Made by a program: the position numbers and the translations under genes. Shown here in pieces: positions 25,313-33,799 of a DNA stretch of 64,000 bases. Location: the NCBI GenBank assembly GCA_964454305.1, contig CAYVXX010000001.1, positions 1-64,000 of the forward strand, in the 5' to 3' direction. The notes under the pieces are model-generated. The model worked only from the letters and a program-made list of their open reading frames with translations, had not been told where the DNA came from and did no database searches. Each line of letters opens with the position of its first letter. Position 1 is the first letter of the stretch. The DNA is from JAUSPI01 sp964454305 (GTDB taxonomy: Bacteria > Desulfobacterota > Syntrophia > Syntrophales > JADFWA01).

Positions 25313-25400
25313 GAATTCAAAGTTTCGAGTTCAAAGTTCTGGATTCTGGCTTTCGGGTTTTGAGTTTAACTTTTAACTTTGAACTCTGAACCCGAAACTC
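25313..25400. repeat. Heptamer spacer repeat overlapping the hisA 3' end
   Basis: Direct units (AAGTTTC, GAGTTCA, AAGTTCT) are followed by inverse units (TTTAACT TTTAACT TTGAACT CTGAACC CGAAACT). The array runs into the last ~10 codons of hisA, so the extra C-terminal residues SEFKVKS are repeat-derived. Confidence 0.6.
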
Positions 25401-26112
25401 TACAAAGGGCATCCTCCAAACGCAACGCACCGCTATAGAGGGCTTTTCCAATGATAACCCCGACGACACCGAACCTCTCAATCTCAAGCAGTTTTTCAAT
25501 ATCATGAATATTTGATACACCACCAGAGGCTATCACCGAAATATCCACAGATGATGCAAGGTTTCTTGTAGCTTCTATATTTACACCAACTTCCATACCG
25601 TCTCTTTCAATATCAGTATACACGATTGCATCCAGTCCATATCCTTCATAACTCTTTGCCACTTCCAGAGCCGATTCGGTCATCCCTTCCGTCCACGCTT
25701 CAACAGCCACCTTTCCACCACTCGCATCAATGCCAAGAATAACTTTACCCTCGTTAGCTGTGCAGGCATCCATCACAAATTTTCTATCTTTCAGAGCAGC
25801 CGTTCCCAGTATGACCCTGTACACTCCTATTTCGAGGTAATCGTCGAGGGTTTTCATATCTCTTATCCCGCCACCAACCTGAACAGGAACATCTGTCTCC
25901 AAAATGATCTCTCTGATGACCTCTTTATTTCTGGGAAAACCAGCAAGAGAACCATCCAAATCAACAACATGAATCCGCTCTGCACCCTTATCCTGCCATA
26001 TTCTGGCAACCTCAACAGGATTATCCGAATATACCGTGGCACGACTAAAATCGCCCTGAAGCAGACGTACACACTTACCATCTTTTAAGTCTATTGCAGG
26101 TATTATGATCAA
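25366..26112 (-). CDS. hisA: Phosphoribosylformimino-5-aminoimidazole carboxamide ribotide isomerase
   Basis: 248 residues, a (beta-alpha)8 barrel with the HisA N-terminus IIPAIDLKDGKCVRL (catalytic Asp in AIDLKDG), VQVGGGIRD near residue 80, a second catalytic Asp in VYTDIERDGM near 170 and VIASGGV near 197. It opens the ribose ring of ProFAR to PRFAR, fourth step of histidine synthesis. The last residues come from a spacer repeat. The upstream neighbour is a lipoprotein gene rather than hisH, so the operon is interrupted; hisF and hisH are not in the window. Confidence 0.96.
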   Translation of the reverse strand: MIIIPAIDLKDGKCVRLLQGDFSRATVYSDNPVEVARIWQDKGAERIHVVDLDGSLAGFPRNKEVIREIILETDVPVQVGGGIRDMKTLDDYLEIGVYRVILGTAALKDRKFVMDACTANEGKVILGIDASGGKVAVEAWTEGMTESALEVAKSYEGYGLDAIVYTDIERDGMEVGVNIEATRNLASSVDISVIASGGVSNIHDIEKLLEIERFGVVGVIIGKALYSGALRLEDALCRVSGSEFKVKS

Positions 26113-26303
26113 ATTCGACTCCTTTGGGACATCACCAATCGTCCCTCTTCATCTTGATATGGGGGAACTAAGCGTGGAAAGATTGAAAGATTTACAATGT
26201 GTTCCTCTCTCCTTAACCTTATTACATCGGAGGAAAGGGAATTAGAAGGATGTCTATTCATCCCCGTGTACAACGCAGGTCATTCTGACATAATTTCATA
26301 AAA

Positions 26304-26441
26304 TTGAAGCTCCCCGCAACAAGTTGCGGGGAAGCTCCAACTGTTTAGTAAGTTAGGAATTATTTTCTGCCAGAAAATAATTTTGTTAACGCATTTATCC
26401 CCTTTAGTGGGACTTATCCCGTTTATCGGGGTAAGGAAAAT
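26304..26441. repeat. Dispersed repeat family A, copy 2 (two 19-base units)
   Basis: Near-identical to 18189-18345 over its full length, including both hairpins and the GGGGTAAGGAAAAT end, but with one fewer 19-base tandem unit. It fills the middle of the 461-base spacer between hisA and the lipoprotein gene. The remainder of the spacer shows a Shine-Dalgarno-less, AT-rich sequence with no gene that I can support. Confidence 0.85.
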
Positions 26442-26573
26442 ATTTTTTTGTCCGCTCGCTAACCCTGCCGCAAGCAGCGGGGAACAAAGTAATTAGAAGA
26501 ATACACTCGCTGCTCAGTTCAAGTGGAGTTTGAAGGGTATGCCCTCAAGGTAAAAATCTTTTTAGAGGTCTCT

Positions 26574-27284
26574 TTATTGCAGATCAGGAAAGTTTTTTAA
26601 GACCTCATCTATCCCCATTTCAGACAATTCCTCTGCAGTAATCCATCTCCCTCCATATTTAAAGAAAGATGAAGCCTGAAGAATATTTTCTAAAAGCGAC
26701 CTCTGCGTCCTGTCAAAAACACCTCTCCATACCAGTGTTCCATCGCTGACCCTGATCAAATATATACCAAAGGCTACGGAAGCGGGTTTCTCAGCAAAAT
26801 AGGGATATCCTTCTCTTTCTCTGTAGCGGTAGACATATCCCGCCACAACACCATCGGCACCCAGCTCTGTGCCAACTTTCCTTAATATTTCAAGTGGGGT
26901 CGCTTTGAGTGAATCAATGGATATTCTCCTGTAAACACCACCTACTCTGTCAGCAGGAATCAGGATAAATTGTTTGGAATCCTTGAGTTTCCTGAAAAAT
27001 ACCTTTTCAACTAACTTCTCAGCACCCTCTGAAGATTTACACGTCCTGAAGATTGTTCCACTAAGAGGACAACGAACGGTCTTGACAGAAGCTTCTTCTG
27101 GAATCACTATCTGAAAGGGAACAACTGCAATTCTATTCAAGACAACCGCACCCCTGCGAGAAGAATTTGTATCGATACCCGCTTTAGAAGTACAACCGGA
27201 AATGAAAAATGGGAGAAAAACAGACATAAAGAAGCATGACACCCATACAATAGCTTTTAAAGAACTCTTCTTGATGAGTATCAC
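26574..27284 (-). CDS. Putative lipoprotein of unknown function
   Basis: 236 residues. A hydrophobic signal ends in a lipobox-like FISGC (Cys ~31), so it is probably lipid-anchored in the cell envelope. The mature part (RIAVVPFQIVIPE; RKVGTELGADGVVAGYVYRYRE; GTLVWRGVFD near residue 190) resembles the TolB-N-like/GNA1162-type fold common to envelope lipoproteins that assemble on outer-membrane or peptidoglycan machines, but no specific family is certain. The start is GTG at 27284 after a G-rich run. It splits hisB from hisA on the same strand without any visible metabolic link. Confidence 0.75.
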   Translation of the reverse strand: MILIKKSSLKAIVWVSCFFMSVFLPFFISGCTSKAGIDTNSSRRGAVVLNRIAVVPFQIVIPEEASVKTVRCPLSGTIFRTCKSSEGAEKLVEKVFFRKLKDSKQFILIPADRVGGVYRRISIDSLKATPLEILRKVGTELGADGVVAGYVYRYREREGYPYFAEKPASVAFGIYLIRVSDGTLVWRGVFDRTQRSLLENILQASSFFKYGGRWITAEELSEMGIDEVLKNFPDLQ

Positions 27285-27295
27285 CCCCCCCCTGT

Positions 27296-27386
27296 TGAAG
27301 TGTCTAAAGTTTGAAGTGCCTAAAGTTAAAGATAATTATCCTTAACTTTAGTTCAATTTAGACACTTTAGATCACTTTAGGCACTC
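27296..27386. repeat. CACTTTAG-type spacer repeat, copy 3
   Basis: The clearest copy: about ten ACTTTAG/CTAAAGT cores with 2-3-base separators, arranged as two facing arms (CTAAAGT units first, then ACTTTAG units), able to fold back. It separates hisB from the lipoprotein gene. Confidence 0.7.
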
Positions 27387-27394
27387 TTTGTTAC

Positions 27395-27982
27395 TTACAA
27401 TTTACCCTTTGTTGAAAGCACACCTTTTATCCTGTCATCAATGGAAATTGACCTGTTCAGTGCCCGCGCAAAAGACTTGAAAATAGCTTCCGCTATGTGG
27501 TGGTTATTCCTACCATATATGACATTTATGTGCAAGGTTATTCCGCTATTATCAGAAAAAGACTTGAAAAAATCCCTGAGCAGATCTGGATCAAAATCCC
27601 CTATTTTTTTCTGGCTAAACTCCGCATTAAAAACAAGGTAAGGTCTCCCCGAAACATCCATATCGACTCTACAGAGGCTTTCATCCATTGGAACGACAGC
27701 CGATCCATAGCGACTAATTCCCTCTTTATTGCCCAAAGCCTTTTTTACCGCCTTGCCCAAACAGATCCCGATATCCTCAATCAGATGATGATAATCAACA
27801 TCGATATCTCCTCTCCCATCCAGAACAAGATCGAAAAAACCATGTTTTACCATAAGGCTAAGCATGTGATTGAGAAAAGGTATGGTGGTTGATATTTCAC
27901 CACTTCCTGTCCCATCAAGACTCAGATCAACTTTTATTTCTGTTTCAGCCGTCTTTCTCTCTACTTTAGCTTTCCTTACCAT
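27395..27982 (-). CDS. hisB: Imidazoleglycerol-phosphate dehydratase
   Basis: 195 residues, the size of monofunctional bacterial enzymes. It has two metal-binding repeats, FLNHMLSLMVKHG with DVDYHHLIEDIGI (residues ~38-78) and the second half with GRNNHHIAEAIFKSFARAL (~157-175). It makes imidazole-acetol phosphate in histidine synthesis. ATG 27982 is preferred over TTG 27991, since AAAGGA is then about 9 bases upstream. It follows hisG by 48 bases in the hisI-hisG-hisB cluster. Confidence 0.96.
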   Translation of the reverse strand: MVRKAKVERKTAETEIKVDLSLDGTGSGEISTTIPFLNHMLSLMVKHGFFDLVLDGRGDIDVDYHHLIEDIGICLGKAVKKALGNKEGISRYGSAVVPMDESLCRVDMDVSGRPYLVFNAEFSQKKIGDFDPDLLRDFFKSFSDNSGITLHINVIYGRNNHHIAEAIFKSFARALNRSISIDDRIKGVLSTKGKL

Positions 27983-28030
27983 AATCAACAATCCTTTCAG
28001 ATAAGATGAATCTAAAAAATCGAGTTTTGG

Positions 28031-28903
28031 TCAGATAACCTTGTTAAGTGAATACTCTATAAACCCCTCAGCTCCGGCCTCTTGTAAGAGAGGGATTAAT
28101 TCCCTGACAATATCCTTGTCAACAATGGTTTCCACGGCAAACCAATCTTCACCATGCAACTCAGATATGGTAGGTGCCTTCAAAGATGGAAGCAAAAGGA
28201 TAACCCTCCCAAGATTTTCCCTGGAAACATTCAATTTCAATCCAACCTTACTCATGGCCCGGAGAGAACCGTCAAGAAGCACTCTTATATGCTCAATCTT
28301 CTGTCTCTTCCAAGTATCCGCCCACGCTTCTCTGTTTGCAATTAACTGAGTATTCGTCCTCATCAATTCATGGATGATTCTCAATTTGTTGGCCCTCAGG
28401 GTACTCCCGGTCTCAGTTACTTCAACTATCGCATCTACAAGACCTTCAACCACCTTGGCTTCGGTAGCTCCCCAGGAAAATTCTACCTCAACATTTATTC
28501 CCCTTTCTTTAAAATATCTCTTTGTAAAATTGACCAGTTCCGTTGAGATTCTTTTACCGTCCATGTCCTCTATTGTCTTTATTGGAGAGTCTTCTGTTAC
28601 AACCAAAACCCACCTTGCCTGTCTTGCTGAAACTTTTGAATAAATAAGGTCCTGAACTACAACAACATCCGACTCATTTTCTACGATCCAGTCCATACCG
28701 GTGAGGCCAAGATCAAGTGTGCCATCTTCAATATATCGCGCCATTTCCTGAGCCCTAACAAGGGCACAAGAAATGTCTTCATCGTCGATATCCGGAAAAT
28801 AACTCCTGCTGTTGTATGAAATTTTCCATCCGGCCTTTCCGAAGAGATCAACCGTACTCTTCTCCAGGCTCCCTTTTGGTATTCCCAATTTCAACTTTTT
28901 CAT
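28031..28903 (-). CDS. hisG: ATP phosphoribosyltransferase, long form
   Basis: 290 residues. The catalytic bilobal domain starts LKLGIPKGSLEKSTVDLF and contains GLTGMDWIVE (~68-77) and the phosphate loop EVTETGSTLRANKL (~180-193). The C-terminal ~75 residues (from about 215) form the ACT-like histidine-binding domain ending IRELIPLLQEAGAEGFIEYSLNKVI. This is therefore the HisZ-independent, feedback-regulated enzyme. It catalyses the first step of histidine synthesis. Its ATG overlaps the hisI stop (ATGA), so the two are translationally coupled. Confidence 0.96.
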   Translation of the reverse strand: MKKLKLGIPKGSLEKSTVDLFGKAGWKISYNSRSYFPDIDDEDISCALVRAQEMARYIEDGTLDLGLTGMDWIVENESDVVVVQDLIYSKVSARQARWVLVVTEDSPIKTIEDMDGKRISTELVNFTKRYFKERGINVEVEFSWGATEAKVVEGLVDAIVEVTETGSTLRANKLRIIHELMRTNTQLIANREAWADTWKRQKIEHIRVLLDGSLRAMSKVGLKLNVSRENLGRVILLLPSLKAPTISELHGEDWFAVETIVDKDIVRELIPLLQEAGAEGFIEYSLNKVI

Positions 28904-29274
28904 TTATAAACTTCCTCTGGATTGAATATTTTTTTTCCAATAACATCCACCTTACCATCGGATAACTTTCTATAAAAACATGTATTGTAACCGGTATGAC
29001 ATGCGGCTCCTCCTACCTGTTCTACTTTAAGTAGAACTGTATCGGAATCACAATCTATCATAATATCCTTAACCAGCTGAACATTGCCGGATGTTTCACC
29101 TTTAACCCACAAGGTATTTCTCGATCGACTCCAGTAAGTAGCTTTACCCGTTTCCAGGGTCTTTGACCATGATTCCTTATTCATATAGGCCAACATCAGT
29201 ACATCTTTAGTCCTATAATCCTGAACGATAACCGGTACAAGCCCCTCACCCTTCTTAAAATCTAATTCTACCAT
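28900..29274 (-). CDS. hisI: Phosphoribosyl-AMP cyclohydrolase
   Basis: 124 residues, the cyclohydrolase domain alone without the HisE pyrophosphohydrolase. Motifs: DVLMLAYMNKESW (~24-36), TYWSRSRNTLWVKGETSG (~46-63), DCDSDTVLLKV (~74-84, metal-binding Asp residues) and HTGYNTCFYR (~97-106). It opens the PR-AMP purine ring, the third step of histidine synthesis. First gene of the hisI-hisG-hisB cluster; overlaps hisG by 4 bases. Confidence 0.95.
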   Translation of the reverse strand: MVELDFKKGEGLVPVIVQDYRTKDVLMLAYMNKESWSKTLETGKATYWSRSRNTLWVKGETSGNVQLVKDIMIDCDSDTVLLKVEQVGGAACHTGYNTCFYRKLSDGKVDVIGKKIFNPEEVYK

Positions 29275-29527
29275 AAATTAACCCCTTATTTCACTGTAAG
29301 ACTATGATATTATAAACCAAAACATGAAGCTTTCTTTCAGTTTGAACATCATAATATAATTGAAAAAATGCTTTATATCAAGAATTATATTTTTTTGATT
29401 TTTGTCTTGCCTACACATATTTTTTATGTTAGTTACCCTTATATCATAATATCGCAGAATTTAACTCTGATTTCATCAGAACATTTATTCTGATCCTAAA
29501 TCTTTAAAATAAAAGGAGGTTATAGCT

Positions 29528-29890
29528 ATGACAGTGTTAGCAGGTGGTGTTGCAGCGGCAGTTTTAGGTTTTTTTGGTCTTATCTTTTGGTGGAAACCAT
29601 TTCTTATTTTACTTGCCGGTGGAATTCCCATTGCGCTTTTATTGGGAGGCGGGCTTGCAATCTACGTTGGAATAGATGAATTTAAAGACAAAAAGGAAGA
29701 GAAGATAGTAGAGGCAAATAAAGAAAAAGAATTAGAGGAAGCCAAAAAAGAATTAGAACAGGCTAAGGCCAAGGCGGAACGGTTAAGCAAGGCCCAAGAA
29801 GACCTTCAAAAGGCAAAAAACGAAGCAGAAAAATACAAAGAAGAGCTTGAAAATATAAAAAAGAACGCCAAGAAAAAAGCGGAAAAATAA
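29528..29890 (+). CDS. Membrane-anchored coiled-coil protein, unknown function
   Basis: 120 residues. A glycine-rich hydrophobic N-terminus with two membrane segments (about 2-20 and 25-46) is followed by a highly charged Lys/Glu/Ala coiled coil to the C-terminus (AKKELEQAKAKAERLSKAQE). AAAGGAGG sits 8 bases before the ATG, a strong ribosome site, so the gene is probably well expressed. It is alone on the plus strand in front of the TRAP genes. The sequence matches no family I can name; it looks like a small envelope spacer or scaffold protein. Confidence 0.75.
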   Translation: MTVLAGGVAAAVLGFFGLIFWWKPFLILLAGGIPIALLLGGGLAIYVGIDEFKDKKEEKIVEANKEKELEEAKKELEQAKAKAERLSKAQEDLQKAKNEAEKYKEELENIKKNAKKKAEK

Positions 29891-30034
29891 TCTTTTCTTC
29901 CTCCGTAAATCATCGGGAAGAATGGCAAGAAACCTTCTTTTTTTAAAAACAATTTTTTACTGCCAAGACAATGATAAAAGCCAACTTGCACCAACATAAA
30001 AGTCACACCTATCTTAATATCTACAAGTATTAAG

Positions 30035-30070
30035 GCCTGCTGCCTGTCTCGAAGAGACGGGTAGGCAGGC
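30035..30070. repeat. Imperfect inverted repeat (GCCTGC / GCAGGC)
   Basis: GCCTGC-TGCCTGTCTC and GAGACGGGTAGGCAGGC face each other across GAA, forming a long imperfect stem in the 314-base spacer before dctP. It looks like a dispersed REP-type palindrome rather than a terminator, as no U-run follows in either direction. Confidence 0.6.
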
Positions 30071-30102
30071 TTTCCAAAAATTACCAATTTGCTTTCCCAA
30101 TT

Positions 30103-30119
30103 TGTTTACAATATAAACA
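30103..30119. promoter_or_regulatory. Possible operator upstream of dctP
   Basis: TGTTTA-CAATA-TAAACA, a 6-base palindrome with 5-base spacer, lies 86 bases before dctP. It could be a regulator site for the TRAP genes; no sigma-54 motif is present here. Confidence 0.3.
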
Positions 30120-30204
30120 GGAAATGATAGTATTTTTTTTTTTGATGAATGCGTTTAAATCTTAAGAGAGAAGATACTTTCAAAAAATACCTCTGGAGGA
30201 CAAA

Positions 30205-31245
30205 ATGAAAAAAGAGAATATACTTTTATTGACATTCTTAACCTTAACTTTTTTAGCAGCATCTATTATGCCGTACGGTATCTCCGATGCAAAGGCCGCT
30301 ACCGTTGATCTCACTTACAGTATCTTCTTCCCTGCCACTCATGGCCAGTGCAAGGCTGGGGTATCATGGGCGAAAGAAATAGAAAAACGAACCAATGGAA
30401 AGGTAAAAATCACCGTTTTCCCCGGAGGAACCCTGACAAAGGCAAATCAGTGTTACGACGGAGTTGTCAATGGAATATCAGATATAGGAATGTCATGTTT
30501 TGCCTATACGAGGGGGCGCTTCCCGGTAATGGAAGCTGTTGACCTCCCCTTCGGGTATCCAAACGGTCAGGTCGCCACACATGTGGCCAACGAATTTGCC
30601 AAAACAATTAAGCCAAAAGAGCTTGATGATGTAAAAGTTCTTTACATCCACGCACATGGACCCGGCCTCCTCCACACAAAAAAGGCAGTCAGGACATTGG
30701 AGGACTTAAAAGGCATGAAAATAAGATCTACCGGTTTGAGTGCAAAGGTTGTAGAGGCACTCGGTGGCGTGCCGGTGGCAATGCCACAGGGCGCAACCTA
30801 TGAATCTCTACAAAAAGGGGTTGTTGAGGGTACTTTTGGCCCTATTGAAGTTCTCAAGGGATGGAAGCAGGGCGAGGTCATAAAATACACAACTGAATGC
30901 GATGGCATTGGTTACACAACTGCCATGTTTGTGGTGATGAACCTCAAGAAGTGGAACTCTCTCCCAAAGAACATACAGAAAATCTTTGAAGATGTGAGCA
31001 ATGAGTGGGTTGATGTCCACGGGAAAGTCTGGGATTTGAACGATTCCGAAGGCCGCAAATATACTTTAAGCCTCGGCAATAAGATAATTCCCCTTTCTAA
31101 AGAAGAAAATCTCAGGTGGAAAAAAGCGGTCAGTCCTATGATAGATAATTATATAAAGACCACCAGAGAAAATGGTCTGCCGGGAGAAAAGGCAGCAAAG
31201 GAAACAGAAAGCCTTATTAATAAATACCGTAAGATTTATAAGTAA
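30205..31245 (+). CDS. dctP: TRAP transporter substrate-binding protein (DctP family)
   Basis: 346 residues. A signal peptide (to about the AKAA site, residue 32) precedes a mature DctP fold: FFPATHGQCKAGVSWAKE (~42-59), GVVNGISDIGMSCFAYTRGRFP (~87-108), LKGMKIRSTG near 170 (with the family's substrate-coordinating Arg) and GTFGPIEVLKGWK near 210. It is periplasmic and binds an organic acid, identity unknown; the family includes C4-dicarboxylate, lactate, aromatic and amino-acid-derived substrates. TCTGGAGG precedes the ATG. The DctQ and DctM genes follow after a 211-base repeat-bearing spacer. Confidence 0.93.
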   Translation: MKKENILLLTFLTLTFLAASIMPYGISDAKAATVDLTYSIFFPATHGQCKAGVSWAKEIEKRTNGKVKITVFPGGTLTKANQCYDGVVNGISDIGMSCFAYTRGRFPVMEAVDLPFGYPNGQVATHVANEFAKTIKPKELDDVKVLYIHAHGPGLLHTKKAVRTLEDLKGMKIRSTGLSAKVVEALGGVPVAMPQGATYESLQKGVVEGTFGPIEVLKGWKQGEVIKYTTECDGIGYTTAMFVVMNLKKWNSLPKNIQKIFEDVSNEWVDVHGKVWDLNDSEGRKYTLSLGNKIIPLSKEENLRWKKAVSPMIDNYIKTTRENGLPGEKAAKETESLINKYRKIYK

Positions 31246-31264
31246 CTGCTATCGGCTAAAAGCG

Positions 31265-31362
31265 GCGGCTTGGGACACAAAGGCACATAGTTACAAAGGC
31301 ACAAAGTAAAATTACTTTTTTCTTTCTTTGTGCCTTTGTCTTTGGTACTTTGTGCCTCTATT
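31265..31362. repeat. Facing repeats of CACAAAG / CTTTGTG between dctP and dctQ
   Basis: Direct copies of GGCACAAAG-like units (31272-31310) are followed by inverse CTTTGTGCC-like units (31325-31357), units being 7-9 bases apart. The arms can fold into a long hairpin after dctP, which could keep dctP mRNA more abundant than dctQM. Confidence 0.6.
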
Positions 31363-31456
31363 ATACATATAAAATCAAACTAAAGTATTCGCCTGAAGGT
31401 AAGGTTTTACCCATTCCCCTAATGGAAGAAAACGAGAGAGAATAGATAAACAAAAA

Positions 31457-31942
31457 ATGACCCGTTTAGAAAAATCAATCCTTTCAATAACACAGAAATT
31501 TAACGGGGTAGCGGCGGCGGCAATTGTAATAATGATGGTACTTACATGTGCTGATGTCATTTTACGTTTTTTCCGTCACCCAATTCCCGGCACCTATGAA
31601 ATGGTTGGCCTTTTAGGTGCCATCGTTGTCTCATTTTCCTTAGCTCACACTTCAGCAATGCGGGGACATATCTCCGTTGAATTTATTGTTCAAAAACTCC
31701 CCAAAACGGCACAAATTGTTATTGACGGTATCAACTCCCTCCTCGGTATGGCCCTTTTTGGATTGATAACATGGCAGAGCTTGTTGTATGCATCAAGTCT
31801 GATGCATACCGGAGAAGTCTCGCTGACATTACAGATGCCGATTTATCCCTTTGTTTACGGAATAGCCATAGGCTCCGGAATGCTCTGCGTGGTATTATTA
31901 ATAGATTTCCTCCAATCACTAAAAAGGATAAAACAAAAGTGA
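31457..31942 (+). CDS. dctQ: TRAP transporter small permease (DctQ family)
   Basis: 161 residues with four hydrophobic helices: about 18-38, 52-70, 90-110 and 128-150. It has the family's DVILRFFRHPIPGTYEMVGLLGAIVV region after the first helix and RGHISVEFI near residue 72. The small subunit holds the large permease and the binding protein together in the inner membrane. Its stop overlaps the GTG start of dctM (GTGA). Confidence 0.92.
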   Translation: MTRLEKSILSITQKFNGVAAAAIVIMMVLTCADVILRFFRHPIPGTYEMVGLLGAIVVSFSLAHTSAMRGHISVEFIVQKLPKTAQIVIDGINSLLGMALFGLITWQSLLYASSLMHTGEVSLTLQMPIYPFVYGIAIGSGMLCVVLLIDFLQSLKRIKQK

Positions 31943-33240
31943 CCCCCACGATTGTAGGCTTAATCGGTCTCGGTGCCCTCGTTCTGCTCATTTTTTCCAG
32001 AATACCGGTCGGTTTTATCATGGCTATAATCGGTTTTCTGGGATTCGGCTATTTAGTCTCTTTTGACGCAGCAATGAATCTCGTCGCAAAGGACATTTTT
32101 TCGGTATTCGGGTCGTATAGTCTGACAGTTATACCGCTGTTCGTCTTGATGGGACAGCTTTCATATCACGCGGGAATAAGCAGCAGGCTTTTTAACATGG
32201 CATATAAATTTATGGGACACTGGCCCGGAGGGCTTGCCATTGCCGCGATAGGAGCATGTGCCGGCTTCGCTGCGATTTGCGGTTCTACTAATGCAACAGC
32301 GGCTACCATGGCAGCAGTTACACTCCCCGAAATGAAGAAATATAATTATAAAGCGGGACTGGCAACGGGTGTGGTTGCCGCGGGCGGGAGTCTCGGAATA
32401 CTCATACCGCCAAGCGTTATCTTCATCATCTATGGGATAATGACAGAACAATCCATAGGTAAACTGTTTATGGCAGGTATCCTGCCGGGACTGCTCCTTA
32501 CAGTACTTTTTATCCTAACGATAACCATCTGGACATATCTGAAACCCGAGATCGCACCAAGAGGTCCCAAAACAACCTTCAGAGAAAAAATAGCATCCCT
32601 CTCAGGACTGATTGAGACGCTACTTCTTTTCATTTTAGTGATGGGGGGACTCTTTGTAGGATTCTTTACGCCAACAGAAGCAGGGGGTATCGGCGCTTTC
32701 GGCACCCTTATCCTTGCCATCATCAGGCGCAACCTTTCCTGGCAGGGTTTTGTCACATCGCTTTCTGAAACGACACGGATTTCGTGTATGATACTTGTAA
32801 TAGTGGCAGGCGCCACGATCTTCGGACACTTTCTTGCCGTATCAAGGATCCCCTTTGATATTTCAAACTGGATATCAGGATTCAACGCCCCACCTTTTGT
32901 AATCATGAGCATGATCATCATGTTATACCTGATAGGTGGATGTTTCCTCGATGCCCTGGCACTTATTACGCTTACCGTGCCTATCTTCTATCCGGTGGTC
33001 ATCCTCATCGGCTATGATCCGATATGGTTTGGAGTAATAATCGTGCTAATAACCCAAATCGGCGTGATTACACCACCGGTCGGAATTAACGTCTATGTCG
33101 TCAGCGGTGTCGCCAGAGACGTGCCACTCGATGTTATCTTTAAAGGTGTCCTGCCATTTCTCCTGGCATTAATAGTAGGAACGTTTTTTCTGATCCCATT
33201 CCCCCAAATCGCCCTCTTCCTTCCCAGCCTGATGAGGTAA
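31939..33240 (+). CDS. dctM: TRAP transporter large permease (DctM family)
   Basis: 433 residues, about 12 transmembrane helices. Hallmarks include IPVGFIMAIIGFLGFGY at the N-terminus, FVLMGQLSYHAGIS, GSTNATAATMAAVTLPEM, GGSLGILIPPSVIFIIYG and, near the end, TQIGVITPPVGINVYVV. It is the ion-driven translocation subunit. GTG 31939 is chosen because it overlaps the dctQ stop by 4 bases and gives the normal DctM N-terminus; the 56-residue upstream extension in the same frame overlaps dctQ and has no membrane character. Confidence 0.93.
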   Translation: MTPTIVGLIGLGALVLLIFSRIPVGFIMAIIGFLGFGYLVSFDAAMNLVAKDIFSVFGSYSLTVIPLFVLMGQLSYHAGISSRLFNMAYKFMGHWPGGLAIAAIGACAGFAAICGSTNATAATMAAVTLPEMKKYNYKAGLATGVVAAGGSLGILIPPSVIFIIYGIMTEQSIGKLFMAGILPGLLLTVLFILTITIWTYLKPEIAPRGPKTTFREKIASLSGLIETLLLFILVMGGLFVGFFTPTEAGGIGAFGTLILAIIRRNLSWQGFVTSLSETTRISCMILVIVAGATIFGHFLAVSRIPFDISNWISGFNAPPFVIMSMIIMLYLIGGCFLDALALITLTVPIFYPVVILIGYDPIWFGVIIVLITQIGVITPPVGINVYVVSGVARDVPLDVIFKGVLPFLLALIVGTFFLIPFPQIALFLPSLMR

Positions 33241-33336
33241 ACACGATCTGTCCCCTTTATCTTATGCGCGTTTTGACTTGAAATAAAAGGACCCATTGTG
33301 GTAGCTTTTCCGGAAAAGCATACAGGAATACCTATC

Positions 33337-33792
33337 ATGACCAGCTTGAGATCAAGAATTCTCCCCATTCATATCATTCTCATCATAATCATCTTTTCCC
33401 TTTGTGGATGCTGCCTCTTTCCCAAAAAAGAACGGAGAGAAGTCACGAGGATGCTTGTAACCGCCTATGATGCGGGCCAGGAATCATGTGGCTGGAAAAA
33501 GAAGTATGGGTGTATCGGGCCGCCCGTTTACGCTTACGGACCAAGCAAGGGAAAGAGAAAAAAGGTCGGAATCACCTCAGACGGGACAAAGGCGAAAAAG
33601 GGGACCATTGCCGCAGACATAAGAAGATATCCTTACGGTACCAGAATGTATGTCCCCGGCTACGGCTGGGGTGTGGTTCACGATACGGGAAGCGCCATCA
33701 AGGGGAATCATATCGATGTATTCTTCAAAGACCACGATGATGCGCTGGAATGGGGCAGAAAATATTTAGATGTTAATATCATATGGGAATGA
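33337..33792 (+). CDS. 3D-domain (Asp-Asp-Asp barrel) envelope protein
   Basis: About 151 residues from ATG 33337. An N-terminal hydrophobic segment ends SLCGCC, possibly a lipobox. The mature part is a 3D domain: MLVTAYDAG near residue 37, GTIAADIRRYPYGTRMYVPGYG (~86-107), GVVHDTGSAIKG and HIDVFF, with the acidic residues of the MltA-type active-site barrel (D in AAD, D in VHDTG, D in HIDVF). Such domains belong to peptidoglycan lytic transglycosylases. A GTG at 33298 has a better-spaced AAAAGGA ribosome site and would add 13 residues before the signal. Next to lspA, but convergent. Confidence 0.83.
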   Translation: MTSLRSRILPIHIILIIIIFSLCGCCLFPKKERREVTRMLVTAYDAGQESCGWKKKYGCIGPPVYAYGPSKGKRKKVGITSDGTKAKKGTIAADIRRYPYGTRMYVPGYGWGVVHDTGSAIKGNHIDVFFKDHDDALEWGRKYLDVNIIWE

Positions 33793-33799
33793 GGAGCAC

